Assembly: GCA_020633435.1 (NCBI GenBank) | Contig: JACKDP010000004.1 | Location: 620,001-684,000, forward strand | Direction: 5' to 3' | From: Myxococcales bacterium | GTDB lineage: Bacteria; Myxococcota_A; Bradymonadia; UBA7976; UBA1532 | Length of the DNA stretch: 64,000 bases | Shown here: positions 1 through 10,800 of the stretch, one piece after another | Position numbering within the stretch: position 1 is the stretch's first letter | Layout: the number at the start of each line of letters is the position of its first letter | Program-made: the position numbers and the translations under genes | Notes under the pieces: model-generated | Told to the model about the DNA's origin: nothing | Databases searched by the model: none | What the model saw: the letters and a program-made list of their open reading frames with translations, nothing else

Positions 1-171
1 GCAGGCGCCCTGGCAGTCGGCGCTGCGCTGGCAGGGGGCGCCGACCGGGCGACCCGCGTCGGTGGGGGCGGTCGCGTCCGCGCTGGCGTCGGCGCCCGCG
101 TCGGGGACCGGCGCCGCGGGGCCCTCCTGGTCGCAGCCCAGGAGCAGGGCGAGGAGGACCCAGCGCTTCAC
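1..171 (-). CDS. Cys-containing lipoprotein, 5' part only (runs off window)
   Basis: The first 57 codons read inward from a GTG start (complement 171..169), and the gene continues past the left edge. The N-terminus is Lys-Arg, a short Leu-rich helix and a lipobox LLGC with Cys at residue 13, followed by Asp-Gln. A Pro/Ala/Asp linker with repeated DAG-like steps follows, then CQRSADCQGAC, the start of a Cys-rich module like those in the large protein at 7801-12768. It starts 3 bp after the stop of the preceding gene, so it is probably the last visible gene of that operon. Function is unknown; an exported lipoprotein is likely. Asp at +2 would mean inner-membrane retention under the E. coli Lol rule, but that rule may not hold here. 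Confidence 0.75.
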   Translation of the reverse strand, partial: MKRWVLLALLLGCDQEGPAAPVPDAGADASADATAPTDAGRPVGAPCQRSADCQGAC

Positions 172-174
172 GCC

Positions 175-705
175 CTACTCGGCGCCTTCCTCCGGGCGGC
201 CCCGGCGGGTCTTCTTCACGCGGGCGCGCGTCTGCACGTCGGGCTTGATGCCGCGCTCGTTGGGCACGAAGCGGATCTCGGTCGAGACCTCCAGAGAGAG
301 CGTCGTCAGCATCTTCTGCAGCTCGTAGCCCAGGTCGATGCGATCGAGGAACTCCCGGATCTCGTCCTTCACCAGCCCCAGGATGTCGGCCTTGTAGTCA
401 TCGAGCCGCGCGGTGATGCGCTCGATGAGCTCCTTGGGCAGGGGCAGCTCCGAGATGATCCGCCGCAGCGAGTCCTCGGTGTTGTCCACCACCTCGCCGC
501 CCTTGTTCAGGGCCTTGCGGAAGAGCTCGGCGACGAGGGTCTCCTTGACCTTCTCCTCGCCGAGGGCCTCGACCCCCTGCGCCAGCACCTTCTTGACCAG
601 GTCGGGCATGATCGCGTCCAGCAGCCCCCGGCCGCGGCGCTCATCGGGCTCGCCGCGGCTGCGGCGCTCCTCCCCTTCCCCGGTGGGTCGACCCTTCTCG
701 CTCAT
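175..705 (-). CDS. Conserved-looking helical protein of unknown function
   Basis: A 176-residue soluble protein with no signal peptide. The first 25 residues are charged and low-complexity (RRSRGEPDERRGRG). The remainder is predicted mostly helical, with amphipathic stretches such as LLDAIMPDLVKKVLAQGVEAL and LPKELIERITARLDDYKADIL. The C-terminus is basic (RARVKKTRRGRPEE). The ATG overlaps the stop of the TPR gene upstream (ATGA), so the two are probably translationally coupled. I do not recognise the family and assign no function. The good start and tight operon packing make it a real gene. Confidence 0.7.
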   Translation of the reverse strand: MSEKGRPTGEGEERRSRGEPDERRGRGLLDAIMPDLVKKVLAQGVEALGEEKVKETLVAELFRKALNKGGEVVDNTEDSLRRIISELPLPKELIERITARLDDYKADILGLVKDEIREFLDRIDLGYELQKMLTTLSLEVSTEIRFVPNERGIKPDVQTRARVKKTRRGRPEEGAE

Positions 706-1655
706 CGCTTCCTCGCACGACCGAGGCCCTCCGCTTCGGCCCGCGCCCGGGCGCCCAGCGGGTGCCCCTCCGGCGCGGCGTCCGCGGCGAGCAGAAAGTA
801 GTGGCGGGCCTCCTCGGGGGCGCGGGCGGCGCGGGCCGCCTCGGCGAGCGCGAGCCAGAGGCCGGGATCATGCTGGCCCCCCGCGGCGGCGGCCTTGAGC
901 GCGACCAGGGCGGCGCCCGCCTGGCCCAGCCCCAGGAGCGCCTGCCCGCGGACGCGCTGCAGCGCGGGACGCTCCCCGGCGGGGGCGTCAGCCAGGGCGC
1001 GGCCGGCCAGGCGCTCGGCCGTGCGCAGGCGGCCATCGGCCAGCGCCTTGCGGGCGGCGGCGAGGGCGCCGTCGGTCGCCGGCTTCGCGGTGCGCTGGGC
1101 GTGGGCCGAGACGGCCAGCTCGATGGCGGCGGGGTTGCCCGGATCCAGGCGCTCGGCGTGGGCCGCCTGCCGCTCGGCCACGACCAGATCGCCGGCCAGC
1201 GCCGCGCTCACCGCCAGGCGGTAGCGCAGCAGCGCCGCGTCCGGCTTCGCCTTGACGCTGGCCCGGAAGGCGTCGCGGGCGGCCGGGTAGTCCCGGCGAG
1301 CGAAGGCGGCCATGGGATCGACCTTCGGGGCCGCCTCGGCGGCGTCGTCGCCCCCGTCGTCGTCGGCGGCGTCACCCGCGTCGCCCGCGTCGTCCGCGGC
1401 GTCGTCCGCGGGGGCCTCGGCGGCGTCGTCGTCTGCCGCGTCGTCGTCCGCCGCGGCTTCGCCATCCTCCAGCAGCTCGCCGTCGTCGGCGGCCGCGGCC
1501 GGCGCAGGCGCCGCAGCCGGCGCTGGCTCCGGCGCGGGGTCTGCCGCGGGCGCGGCCTCCTCCGCCGCCTCCTCGGCTACCTCGACGTCGTCGTCGCCGT
1601 CGGGGGCGGCGTAGGCCGGCAGAGCGAGCAGCAGCAGGGAGAGGAGCGTCCGCAT
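702..1655 (-). CDS. Secreted TPR-repeat protein with acidic Ala/Asp linker
   Basis: 317 residues. It begins with a Sec signal peptide (MRTLLSLLLLALPAYA, with a likely cut after AYA). A highly acidic Ala/Asp/Glu/Pro linker follows over roughly residues 20-125. The C-terminal half has tetratricopeptide-like helical pairs (AFARRDYPAARDAFRASVKAKPDAALLRYRLA and later repeats). I chose the ATG at 1655 because it directly precedes the signal peptide; the upstream ATG would add 23 residues without export features. TPR domains usually hold protein partners, so a periplasmic scaffold is an inference. It lies 44 bp after the PmbA-like gene and overlaps the next gene by 4 bp. Confidence 0.75.
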   Translation of the reverse strand: MRTLLSLLLLALPAYAAPDGDDDVEVAEEAAEEAAPAADPAPEPAPAAAPAPAAAADDGELLEDGEAAADDDAADDDAAEAPADDAADDAGDAGDAADDDGGDDAAEAAPKVDPMAAFARRDYPAARDAFRASVKAKPDAALLRYRLAVSAALAGDLVVAERQAAHAERLDPGNPAAIELAVSAHAQRTAKPATDGALAAARKALADGRLRTAERLAGRALADAPAGERPALQRVRGQALLGLGQAGAALVALKAAAAGGQHDPGLWLALAEAARAARAPEEARHYFLLAADAAPEGHPLGARARAEAEGLGRARKR

Positions 1656-1699
1656 GCCCCCATGGTAGGAGGCGACCAGGGCCCGTGCAACGCGGCGCG

Positions 1700-3088
1700 T
1701 CATGGGTCCACCGCCTCGATCCACAGCGTGGCGCGCGCGTAGGGCAGGATGCCCGTCCCCGTGTCGAGGGCGTCGCGGCTGGGCACGATGTCGTTGAGCA
1801 GCCCGTCGGGGGACCCCAGAGCGAGCAGGTGGCCCGTGAGCCGCCAGCGCCCGGCCGTCAGCACCCGCGGCGCGACCCCGGCCTCCAGGAGCGTGGCCCA
1901 GCGGATGGTCACCGAGAACGCCGTCGTCATCGGGTCGACGACGAGGTCGTCCCCGAGGGCGTGCACCACGATGAGCTGCGACGATTCCTCAACGAGATCA
2001 TGGAACTGCGGCTGTCCGCGCTCCATGAGCAGGCAGGAGAAGGCCGGCGCCGGGGCGACGCGGTGCGGGGCGGTGCGGCTGCGGCGCGTCATGGCGCCCG
2101 TCGCGGGGCGCCCCGTCGCCTCGGCCGCCACCCGCCCGCGGAGGTGCTGCGTCATGCGGCCGCGGATGACGAGGGCGGTGCGGCGCGTCGCGAAGCCCTC
2201 GTCGTCGAAGGCGCGGCTGCGGGCCAGCCCGTCCAGCCCGGGGTCGTCCACGAGGGTGACGGCGGGCTCCATGATGAGCTCGCCCTCGGCGAAGCGCGAT
2301 CCGGCCTCGCCCTCGGTGAGCAGCCCGGCGAGCCCGGCCCGCAGCAGGCGCTCGAGGACGCGAGGGTGCAGCATCACGTCCATCTGCTCGCGCAGCGCAG
2401 GCAGCGGATCGGCGGCGGCCCGGGGCATCGTGCGCCAGGCCCGCGCGCCCATGAGCGCGAAGTGCAGGAAGGAGTCGGGCAGGTGGATGATGCGGACGCA
2501 CTCGCCGAACCGGCCGTCCAGCTCCACGAGGCAGCGCAGCTCCCCCAGGCTCTCGGCCAGCACGCCGCCGGTGTTGCCGACGACGCGGTGCCGGGTCAGG
2601 TACTCCACCCGGCCGTCGATGCTCTCAAGGCCCGGGATGCGCTCGGCCTCGTGCTGGACGTTCTGCACCAGCGCCCGGGGCAGCCGGCGGAGGAGGTCCT
2701 GCTGGTCGAGCACCTCGGGCAGGGCGGGATCCATGACGCTGGGCGCCGGCCGGCGCGGGCTCGGGGGCGGTGGGGGCGGCAGCGTCGTCGGGGCGAGGCC
2801 CGCCAGCGCCTCCGCGAAGCCCCGGGCCCAGGCGGCGGGATCCAGCGAGTCGACGGCGGCCTCGCCCAGGTGCCCGCCCCGCCAGACGCGCAGGCCGATG
2901 CCCTGGCGATCAGGCTCGAGCGGCGACGGATCCACCAGCCGCTGGCCGCGCCGGCTCTCGTGGTAGGCCCAGACCTCGACCTCATCCGCCTCGTCGGCGA
3001 CCTGGTCGATGAAGGACGCCACCCGATCGGCCAGCGCGTCGGCGCCGTCGCTCGCGCGGCTCACGTGCAAATCGTCGGCGTCCGCCAC
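1700..3088 (-). CDS. PmbA/TldD-family protein
   Basis: About 462 residues from a GTG at 3088, which has GAGGAG 11 nt upstream. An in-frame ATG at 3145 lacks a visible ribosome site. The C-terminal half carries the family pattern: an acidic strand then VDDPGLDG, then AFDDEGFATRRTALVIRGRM, which matches the DDP...DDEG...T..I..G block of TldD/PmbA peptidase-like proteins. The N-terminal half (EVEVWAYHESRRGQRLV ... GLRVWRGGHLGEA) fits the N-terminal barrel. The HExxxH zinc motif of TldD is not seen, so it resembles PmbA or an inactive relative. In other bacteria PmbA and TldD act together on peptides such as microcin precursors and CcdA; no TldD partner lies in this window. It is the first gene of a minus-strand operon and divergent from dnaJ. 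Confidence 0.65.
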   Translation of the reverse strand: MADADDLHVSRASDGADALADRVASFIDQVADEADEVEVWAYHESRRGQRLVDPSPLEPDRQGIGLRVWRGGHLGEAAVDSLDPAAWARGFAEALAGLAPTTLPPPPPPSPRRPAPSVMDPALPEVLDQQDLLRRLPRALVQNVQHEAERIPGLESIDGRVEYLTRHRVVGNTGGVLAESLGELRCLVELDGRFGECVRIIHLPDSFLHFALMGARAWRTMPRAAADPLPALREQMDVMLHPRVLERLLRAGLAGLLTEGEAGSRFAEGELIMEPAVTLVDDPGLDGLARSRAFDDEGFATRRTALVIRGRMTQHLRGRVAAEATGRPATGAMTRRSRTAPHRVAPAPAFSCLLMERGQPQFHDLVEESSQLIVVHALGDDLVVDPMTTAFSVTIRWATLLEAGVAPRVLTAGRWRLTGHLLALGSPDGLLNDIVPSRDALDTGTGILPYARATLWIEAVDP

Positions 3089-3169
3089 GCTGGGCCCTGC
3101 TCCTCGAAAGAGCGCCAACCTAGCCCGAAGCCCGTGGGAAGTCACGCACGCCGCGCGGCCGTCGGGCCC

Positions 3170-3197
3170 TTGACAGGGGCGGCGAGGTGCTTAGCCT
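3170..3197 (+). promoter_or_regulatory. Putative sigma70-type promoter for dnaJ
   Basis: TTGACA at 3170-3175 is followed after 16 bp by TAGCCT at 3192-3197, about 29 bp before the dnaJ start. The -35 box is consensus; the -10 box is of the TAG type seen at two other promoters in this window. Confidence 0.5.
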
Positions 3198-3225
3198 GCC
3201 GCCTCCTTTCCCTCGTGGGGGCACC

Positions 3226-4308
3226 ATGCCGGCCGACTACTACGAGCTCCTGGGCGTCGCCCGCGACGCCGACGGCGCCGCGATCAAGAAGGCCTACCGG
3301 CAGCTCGCGCTCAAGTACCACCCCGATCGCAACCCCGGCGACAGCGACGCCGAGCAGCGCTTCAAGGAGGTCTCGGAGGCCTACGAGGTGCTGGCCGACG
3401 ACCAGAAGCGGCAGGTCTACGACCGGTTCGGCCATGAGGGGCTCAAGGGGCGGGGCTTCGAGGGGTTCTCGAACGTCCAGGACATCTTCAGCAGCTTCGG
3501 CGACTTCTTCAGCGACTTCTTCGGCGGCGGCCAGCGCGGGCGGGCCCGCGCCCGGGGCGAGCACCTGCGCGCCGACATCGAGCTGACGCTGGAGGAGTGC
3601 TTCAGCGGCACCTCGCGCCGCCTCGAGGTGCCCCGCGACGCGGCCTGCGACCGCTGCGAGGGCAAGGGCGCCGAGCCCGGCACCAGCCCCACGACGTGCT
3701 CGACCTGCAACGGCTCGGGCCAGGTGGTGATGGGCCGCGGCTACATCACGATGACGACGACGTGCCCCCGCTGCCGCGGGCGGCGCCAGATCATCACCAG
3801 CCCGTGCACCCAGTGCAGCGGCTCGGGCCAGACGCGGCGGCACGAGGCGGTGCACGTGAAGGTGCCCGCCGGCATCGACGAGGGCATGAAGCTGCGGCTC
3901 GAGGGCAAGGGCCAGCCCGCCCCGGAGGGCGGCGAGCCCGGCGATCTGTTCGTCGTGGTCCACGTCGCGGAGCACGAGCGGCTGGAGCGGCACCAGTCGG
4001 ACCTGCTGGCCGAGCTGGAGCTCGACTACGTGCAGGCCTGCCTGGGCGACCGCATCGAGTTCGAGGGCATCGACGGGACGCTCTCGCTGGAGGTGCCGGC
4101 GGGCACCCAGCCCGGCGAGCTGCTGCGCGTGCCCGGGCGCGGGATGCCCCAGCTCGACGCGCGGCGCGGCCGCGGCGACCTGCACCTGCGGGTGGGCCTC
4201 CGGGTGCCCACGGTGCTCACCACCCGCCAGCGCGAGCTGCTGGAGGCCCTGCGCGCGGCGTCCAGCGACGACGACGCTCCGGCTGCCGACGAGCCCGCCG
4301 ACGCCTGA
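3226..4308 (+). CDS. dnaJ: Chaperone DnaJ (Hsp40, type I)
   Basis: 360 residues. The J domain is at residues 4-70 with the HPD motif at 32-34 that triggers DnaK ATP hydrolysis. A Gly/Phe-rich segment follows (residues 80-115, FSSFGDFFSDFFGGGQ). The zinc region has CDRCEGKG (about 141), CSTCNGSG (about 160), CPRCRGRR (about 180) and CTQCSGSG (about 195). The third motif keeps both cysteines but lacks the usual GxG. The C-terminal substrate-binding sandwich is complete (VHVKVPAGIDEGMKLRLEGKG). The ATG at 3226 is preceded by GTGGGGG and begins the J domain; the reading frame opens upstream at 3187 but that would add 13 unsupported residues. DnaK and GrpE are not nearby. Confidence 0.95.
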   Translation: MPADYYELLGVARDADGAAIKKAYRQLALKYHPDRNPGDSDAEQRFKEVSEAYEVLADDQKRQVYDRFGHEGLKGRGFEGFSNVQDIFSSFGDFFSDFFGGGQRGRARARGEHLRADIELTLEECFSGTSRRLEVPRDAACDRCEGKGAEPGTSPTTCSTCNGSGQVVMGRGYITMTTTCPRCRGRRQIITSPCTQCSGSGQTRRHEAVHVKVPAGIDEGMKLRLEGKGQPAPEGGEPGDLFVVVHVAEHERLERHQSDLLAELELDYVQACLGDRIEFEGIDGTLSLEVPAGTQPGELLRVPGRGMPQLDARRGRGDLHLRVGLRVPTVLTTRQRELLEALRAASSDDDAPAADEPADA

Positions 4309-4595
4309 GGCGCCCGCCAGCCCGGGCAGCGAGGCTGGAAAAGTCCACCCATCAAGGCCTTGCGCGCCGACTTGCACCGACCCCGGCCGGTTTGTTCGAG
4401 TGGCGGCGATTGGCGGTCCCTTGGGGAGGGGGTCGTCATGGCGGGAGCCCTTCTCGGGCGGCGGCGGCGCATCGGGCGCCGCCGCCGACCGGGGCCCGAT
4501 GCGCCAGGCCTTGCGCGACCCGCGCCACCAGGGCGACCCTCGACGACGACCGTTCGCGCGCGGCGGCGCGGACCGCGGCCGGGGAGCCTCTGACC
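4309..4595. other. Intergenic region dnaJ to lipoprotein gene
   Basis: 287 bp. It holds GC-rich inverted repeats near 4461-4500 (GGCGGCGGCGCATC...GGGCGCCGCCGCC) that could fold on either strand, but no run of T follows, so I do not call a terminator. The short open frame starting at 4360 has Arg-rich composition typical of shadow frames. I see no RNA gene. Confidence 0.4.
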
Positions 4596-7020
<2,425 letters not shown>

Positions 7021-7045
7021 CGCGCGACCCGGGGCGGCCAGGCCT

Positions 7046-7101
7046 CCACGAGGTCGACCGGCGCCGCCCCGAGGGCGCCGAGCCCTCCCGGCGGTGTTTT
7101 T
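7046..7101 (+). terminator. Possible intrinsic terminator after the beta-helix lipoprotein
   Basis: A GC-rich inverted repeat (CGCCG ... CGGCG, with inner CCGAG pairings) ends in TTTTT at 7097-7101, about 80 bp after the stop at 7020. The stem is imperfect, so confidence is moderate. Confidence 0.4.
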
Positions 7102-7171
7102 CAGGAAACCGAAGCAAAATCGAGAGCTTGCCCGAAGCCCGGCAGCAGGCTGGCGGCGCGGAGCGGCCCCG

Positions 7172-7786
7172 TCAGGCGCCCCGGGGTGACCCCACGAACC
7201 GCCCGGCCTTGGCCAGCAAGGCCATGAGGTCGTCGACGGCCGCCTCCAGCGGCCGGGCGGCGGTGTCGACCCGCAGCGCGGGCGCTTCGGGCGCCTCGTA
7301 GGGCGACGAGATGCCGGTGAAAGACGGGATGTCCCCGGCCCGGGCGCGCTGGTAGAGGCCCTTGGGATCCCTGGCCTCGCAGACCTCCAACGCCGTCGCC
7401 ACGTGGATCTCGAAGAACCCGCTGCCCACCCGCTCGGCGACGCGGGCGCGGTCCTCCCGGAAGGGCGAGATGAAGGCCGCGAGGACGATCAGGCCGGCGT
7501 CGGCCAGCAGGCGGGCCACCTCCCCCACGCGCCGGATGTTCTCCCGGCGATCCTCGTCGCTGAAGCCGAGGTCGGCGTTGAGGCCGTGGCGCACGTTGTC
7601 GCCGTCGAGCACATAGGCCACCCGGCCGGCGTGGAGCAGCCGGTGCTCCAGCGCCATGGCGAGCGTCGACTTGCCCGAGCCCGACAGCCCGGTGAACCAC
7701 AGGACGGCGCCCTGCTGCCCCAGCAGGCGAGCGCGGTCGTCCGCGCCGACCTGGTGGCCATGCCAGGTGATGTTTCGATCCGCCAT
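7172..7786 (-). CDS. cysC: Adenylyl-sulfate (APS) kinase
   Basis: 204 residues. It phosphorylates adenosine 5'-phosphosulfate with ATP to give PAPS in sulfate assimilation or sulfation. Walker A GLSGSGKS is at residues 33-40. The family blocks DGDNVRHGLNADLGFSDEDR, ENIRRVGEVA, AFISPFREDR and FTGISSPYEAP are all intact. The length is normal for stand-alone CysC. The start is the ATG at 7786 with GGGAG upstream. It lies 14 bp after the stop of the large Cys-rich gene, so it may be cotranscribed with it. No ATP sulfurylase (cysN/cysD/sat) or PAPS reductase lies in the window; a lone APS kinase may instead serve sulfotransferases. Confidence 0.93.
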   Translation of the reverse strand: MADRNITWHGHQVGADDRARLLGQQGAVLWFTGLSGSGKSTLAMALEHRLLHAGRVAYVLDGDNVRHGLNADLGFSDEDRRENIRRVGEVARLLADAGLIVLAAFISPFREDRARVAERVGSGFFEIHVATALEVCEARDPKGLYQRARAGDIPSFTGISSPYEAPEAPALRVDTAARPLEAAVDDLMALLAKAGRFVGSPRGA

Positions 7787-7800
7787 CGAGATCTCCCAGG

Positions 7801-10800
7801 TCAGAGCGGCGCGCACACGTCCGCGAGGCAGAGCTGCCCGTCGGGGCAGACCAGGAAAGGCAGGGGGAAGAAAGCGCCGCAGCCCGTGCAGAGCTGCAGC
7901 ACCCGGTTGCAGACGTGGTCCGGCCGGCAGTCGGCGTCTGAGGCGCACGAGCCGTCGGCGTTGTGGCAGCGGGCCAGCAGGTCGTCGCAGGCGCGACCCT
8001 CCCCGCAGTCGGCGTCGCGCTGGCAGATGTCCTCGGGCCGCACGCACTGGCCGATGCTGGGGTTGCACACGAGCCCGCCACCGCAGTCCGCGTCGCCGCG
8101 GCACTGCACGCACCGCTGCAGGAAGATCTGGCAGAACGGCCGCCCGGCCTGCCGGCAGTCGGCGTCCGCCTCACACCCGGCGCAGCGGCGGTCCGCCGTG
8201 CAGATGCCCTCCGGGCAGTCGGCGTCGTCGACGCAGACTTCGCACGTCCCGGCCGCCCGGTCACAGGCCGGCCGATCCGCGGGGCAGTGGCCGTCGAGCA
8301 CGCAGCCGACGCAGCGGTCACCCGCGACGTCGCAGCGCTGACCCCCGCCGCAGTCCGCGTCGCGCAGGCAGCGGCGGCACGTCCCCGACGGCAGGTCGCA
8401 GACCCCGGGCTGGCAGTGGTTGTTGGCCGTGCACTCCACGCAGCGGTCACCGGCGCGGTCACAGCGCTGGCCCGCCGGGCAGTCCTCCGGCCCCAGGCAG
8501 CGCACGCAGCGGCCGTCGCTGCAGCGCCCCCCCGCGCAGTCGGCGTCCGCGACGCAGGCCGCGCACTCCCCCCGGGCCACGTCACAGCGGCCCCCGGGGC
8601 AGTCTGCGTCCGCCAGGCAGGCCACGCAGCGCCCATCGGGGCCGCAGCGCTGGCCAGCGCCGCAGCCAGCGTCGTCCCGGCAGGTCACGCAGCGCCCGGC
8701 GGCGCTGCACACGCCGCCCGGGCACTGGGCGTCGTCGCGGCAGGCCACGCAGTCGCCCTGGGCGCCGCAGACCAGCGGCGCCACGCAGCCGGCGTCGTCG
8801 CGGCAGCGCACGCAGGCCTCGTCGACGCACACGCTCGGCACCGCGCAGTCGGCGTCCGCCTGGCAGCCCACGCACCGGCCCTCCCGACACGTCGCGGCGC
8901 CCTCACAATCCCGATCGACCCGGCAGCCCTGGCAGGCGCCGTCGACGCAGACCCCGCCCGGACAGCCCGCGTCATCCAGGCAGTCCACGCAGGCGCCAGC
9001 CGGGCTGCAGGGTCGCCCCCCACAGTCCGCCGCCTCGCGGCACTGCCCGCAGCGCCACGGCCCCGCGAGGCAGCGCCCGCCATCGGCGCAGTCCGCGTCG
9101 GCCAGGCAGGGCACGCAGGCGCGCGCTTCGGGATCGCACCGCCCACCGGGGCAGCCGGCGTCGTCCAGGCAGCCGACGCAGCGCCCCGCCTCGCGGTCGC
9201 AGACGCGCCCACCCAGGCAGTCGCCGTCGGCCGCGCACTCCACGCAGACGTTGCGCAGCGGGTCGCAGACGGCCCGGTCGGGGCACTGGGCCCGACCACG
9301 ACACTCGACGCAGCGCCCGCTGCCCGGCTCGCAGACCCCCTCCGGGCAGTCCGCGTCCTCCTGGCACTCGACGCAGCGCCCCTCCGCGGCCAGGCAGCGC
9401 CCGCCCGCGCAGTCGCCATCCACCCGGCACTCGGTGCAGGTGCCGCGAGGGCTGCAGGTGCCCGCCGGACCGCAGTCCTCGTCGCGACGACACTCCACGC
9501 AGCGGCCCCGGGTCTGGTCGCAGGCCCCGACCGCGCAGTCCCCATCGGCGAGGCACTCCCGGCACAGGCCCGACGGCTGGCACCGCGTGGGCGGCGTGCA
9601 CCGGTCGGCCTCGGGGCTGCACGGCGCGACGCAGGCGCCGCGGAGAGGGTCGCAGAGCTGCCCGTCCTCGCAGTCGATGCCGGCGCACGCCGCCCGGCTG
9701 CCGCAGGCCCCCTCCGCCGGCACGCACTGGCCGTCGGTGCAGACGAAGCCCTCCGCGCAGTCCGCTGGCCCGCCGCAGGCCGTGGCGCAGAAGCGCCCGT
9801 CCGTCAGCTCGACGCAGCGATCGACGGCGCTGCCGCACTCACCGTTGGCCGTGCAGGGCGAGCAGGGGGCCTGGCCCAGGGGTCGGCAGTCTCCGGTCTC
9901 GGTGCAGTAGAAGCCGGGGCCGCAGGGCGTCCCCGTCCGGCAGTCGCTGCGCCGGCAGAGCCGATCGACGCACGCCTCTTCGGGCAGGCAGTCGACGTCC
10001 TCCCGGCAGGCGCCCCCCGGATACGCGCAGCGGCCCGAGGACAGGCACTTCCCTCCGGGGCAGGCCTCATCGCTCGCGCACCCGGTCGAGGCGTCGCGCG
10101 GACGCAGGCTGGCGTCCGGATCAGCCGACCCCTCCCCGCTCGCGCAGCCAGCGACGAGCGCCAGGAGCGCGACGGCGGCCAGCCGACGACGACGCAGGAG
10201 GCCGAGCGCCAGCAGGCCCAGCAAGCCCAGCAGGCTCGCGCCTCCCGGCGCGCCCGGCGCTGCCTGACAGCCGTCGTCCGCCGGCGAGCCCGACGTCCCG
10301 GCGTCCGGCTCGGCACCCGGCTCGGGCAGCGGGGCCGGCGGGCCCAGATCCGCCCTGGGGGGCGGCGGGACGCCCGCGTCCGGCAGAACGCCGGCGTCGG
10401 GCGCGGGGGGGGCGTCGGGCGCCCACACGCACTGCGCCCGGCCATCGCGCACCTCGCAGCCCTGCCCCGGCGGGCAGCGCACCTCGAGGCAGGGATCGCC
10501 CACACAGTCGCCGGCGTCGTCGCACCAGCGGCCCGGGCCGCAGTCCACGTCGACGCAGGGATCGGCCAGGCAGGCCCCGCCCTCGCAGCGCTCGCCCGGA
10601 CCGCAGGTCACGAGCCCGCAGGGATCCGCCACGCAGGCGCCCTCAAGGCAACGCTCTCCCAGCGCGCAGGACACGTCCGCGCAGCTCCCCACGCACCGCC
10701 CCTCGCGGCAGAACTGGTCCCCCGCGCAGTCGACGTCGGCGCAGGGATCCGGCTCGCACTGGGCGTCGCGGCATCGCTGGCCCTCGCCGCAGCCGAGGTG

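Noticed and set aside
1685..3586. Plus-strand frame running through the PmbA-like gene into dnaJ
   Set aside because: It overlaps two well-supported genes in the wrong frame and lacks any recognisable sequence.
8045..9562. Possible CRISPR array
   Set aside because: Units are contiguous, degenerate and coding; there are no unique spacers or cas genes.
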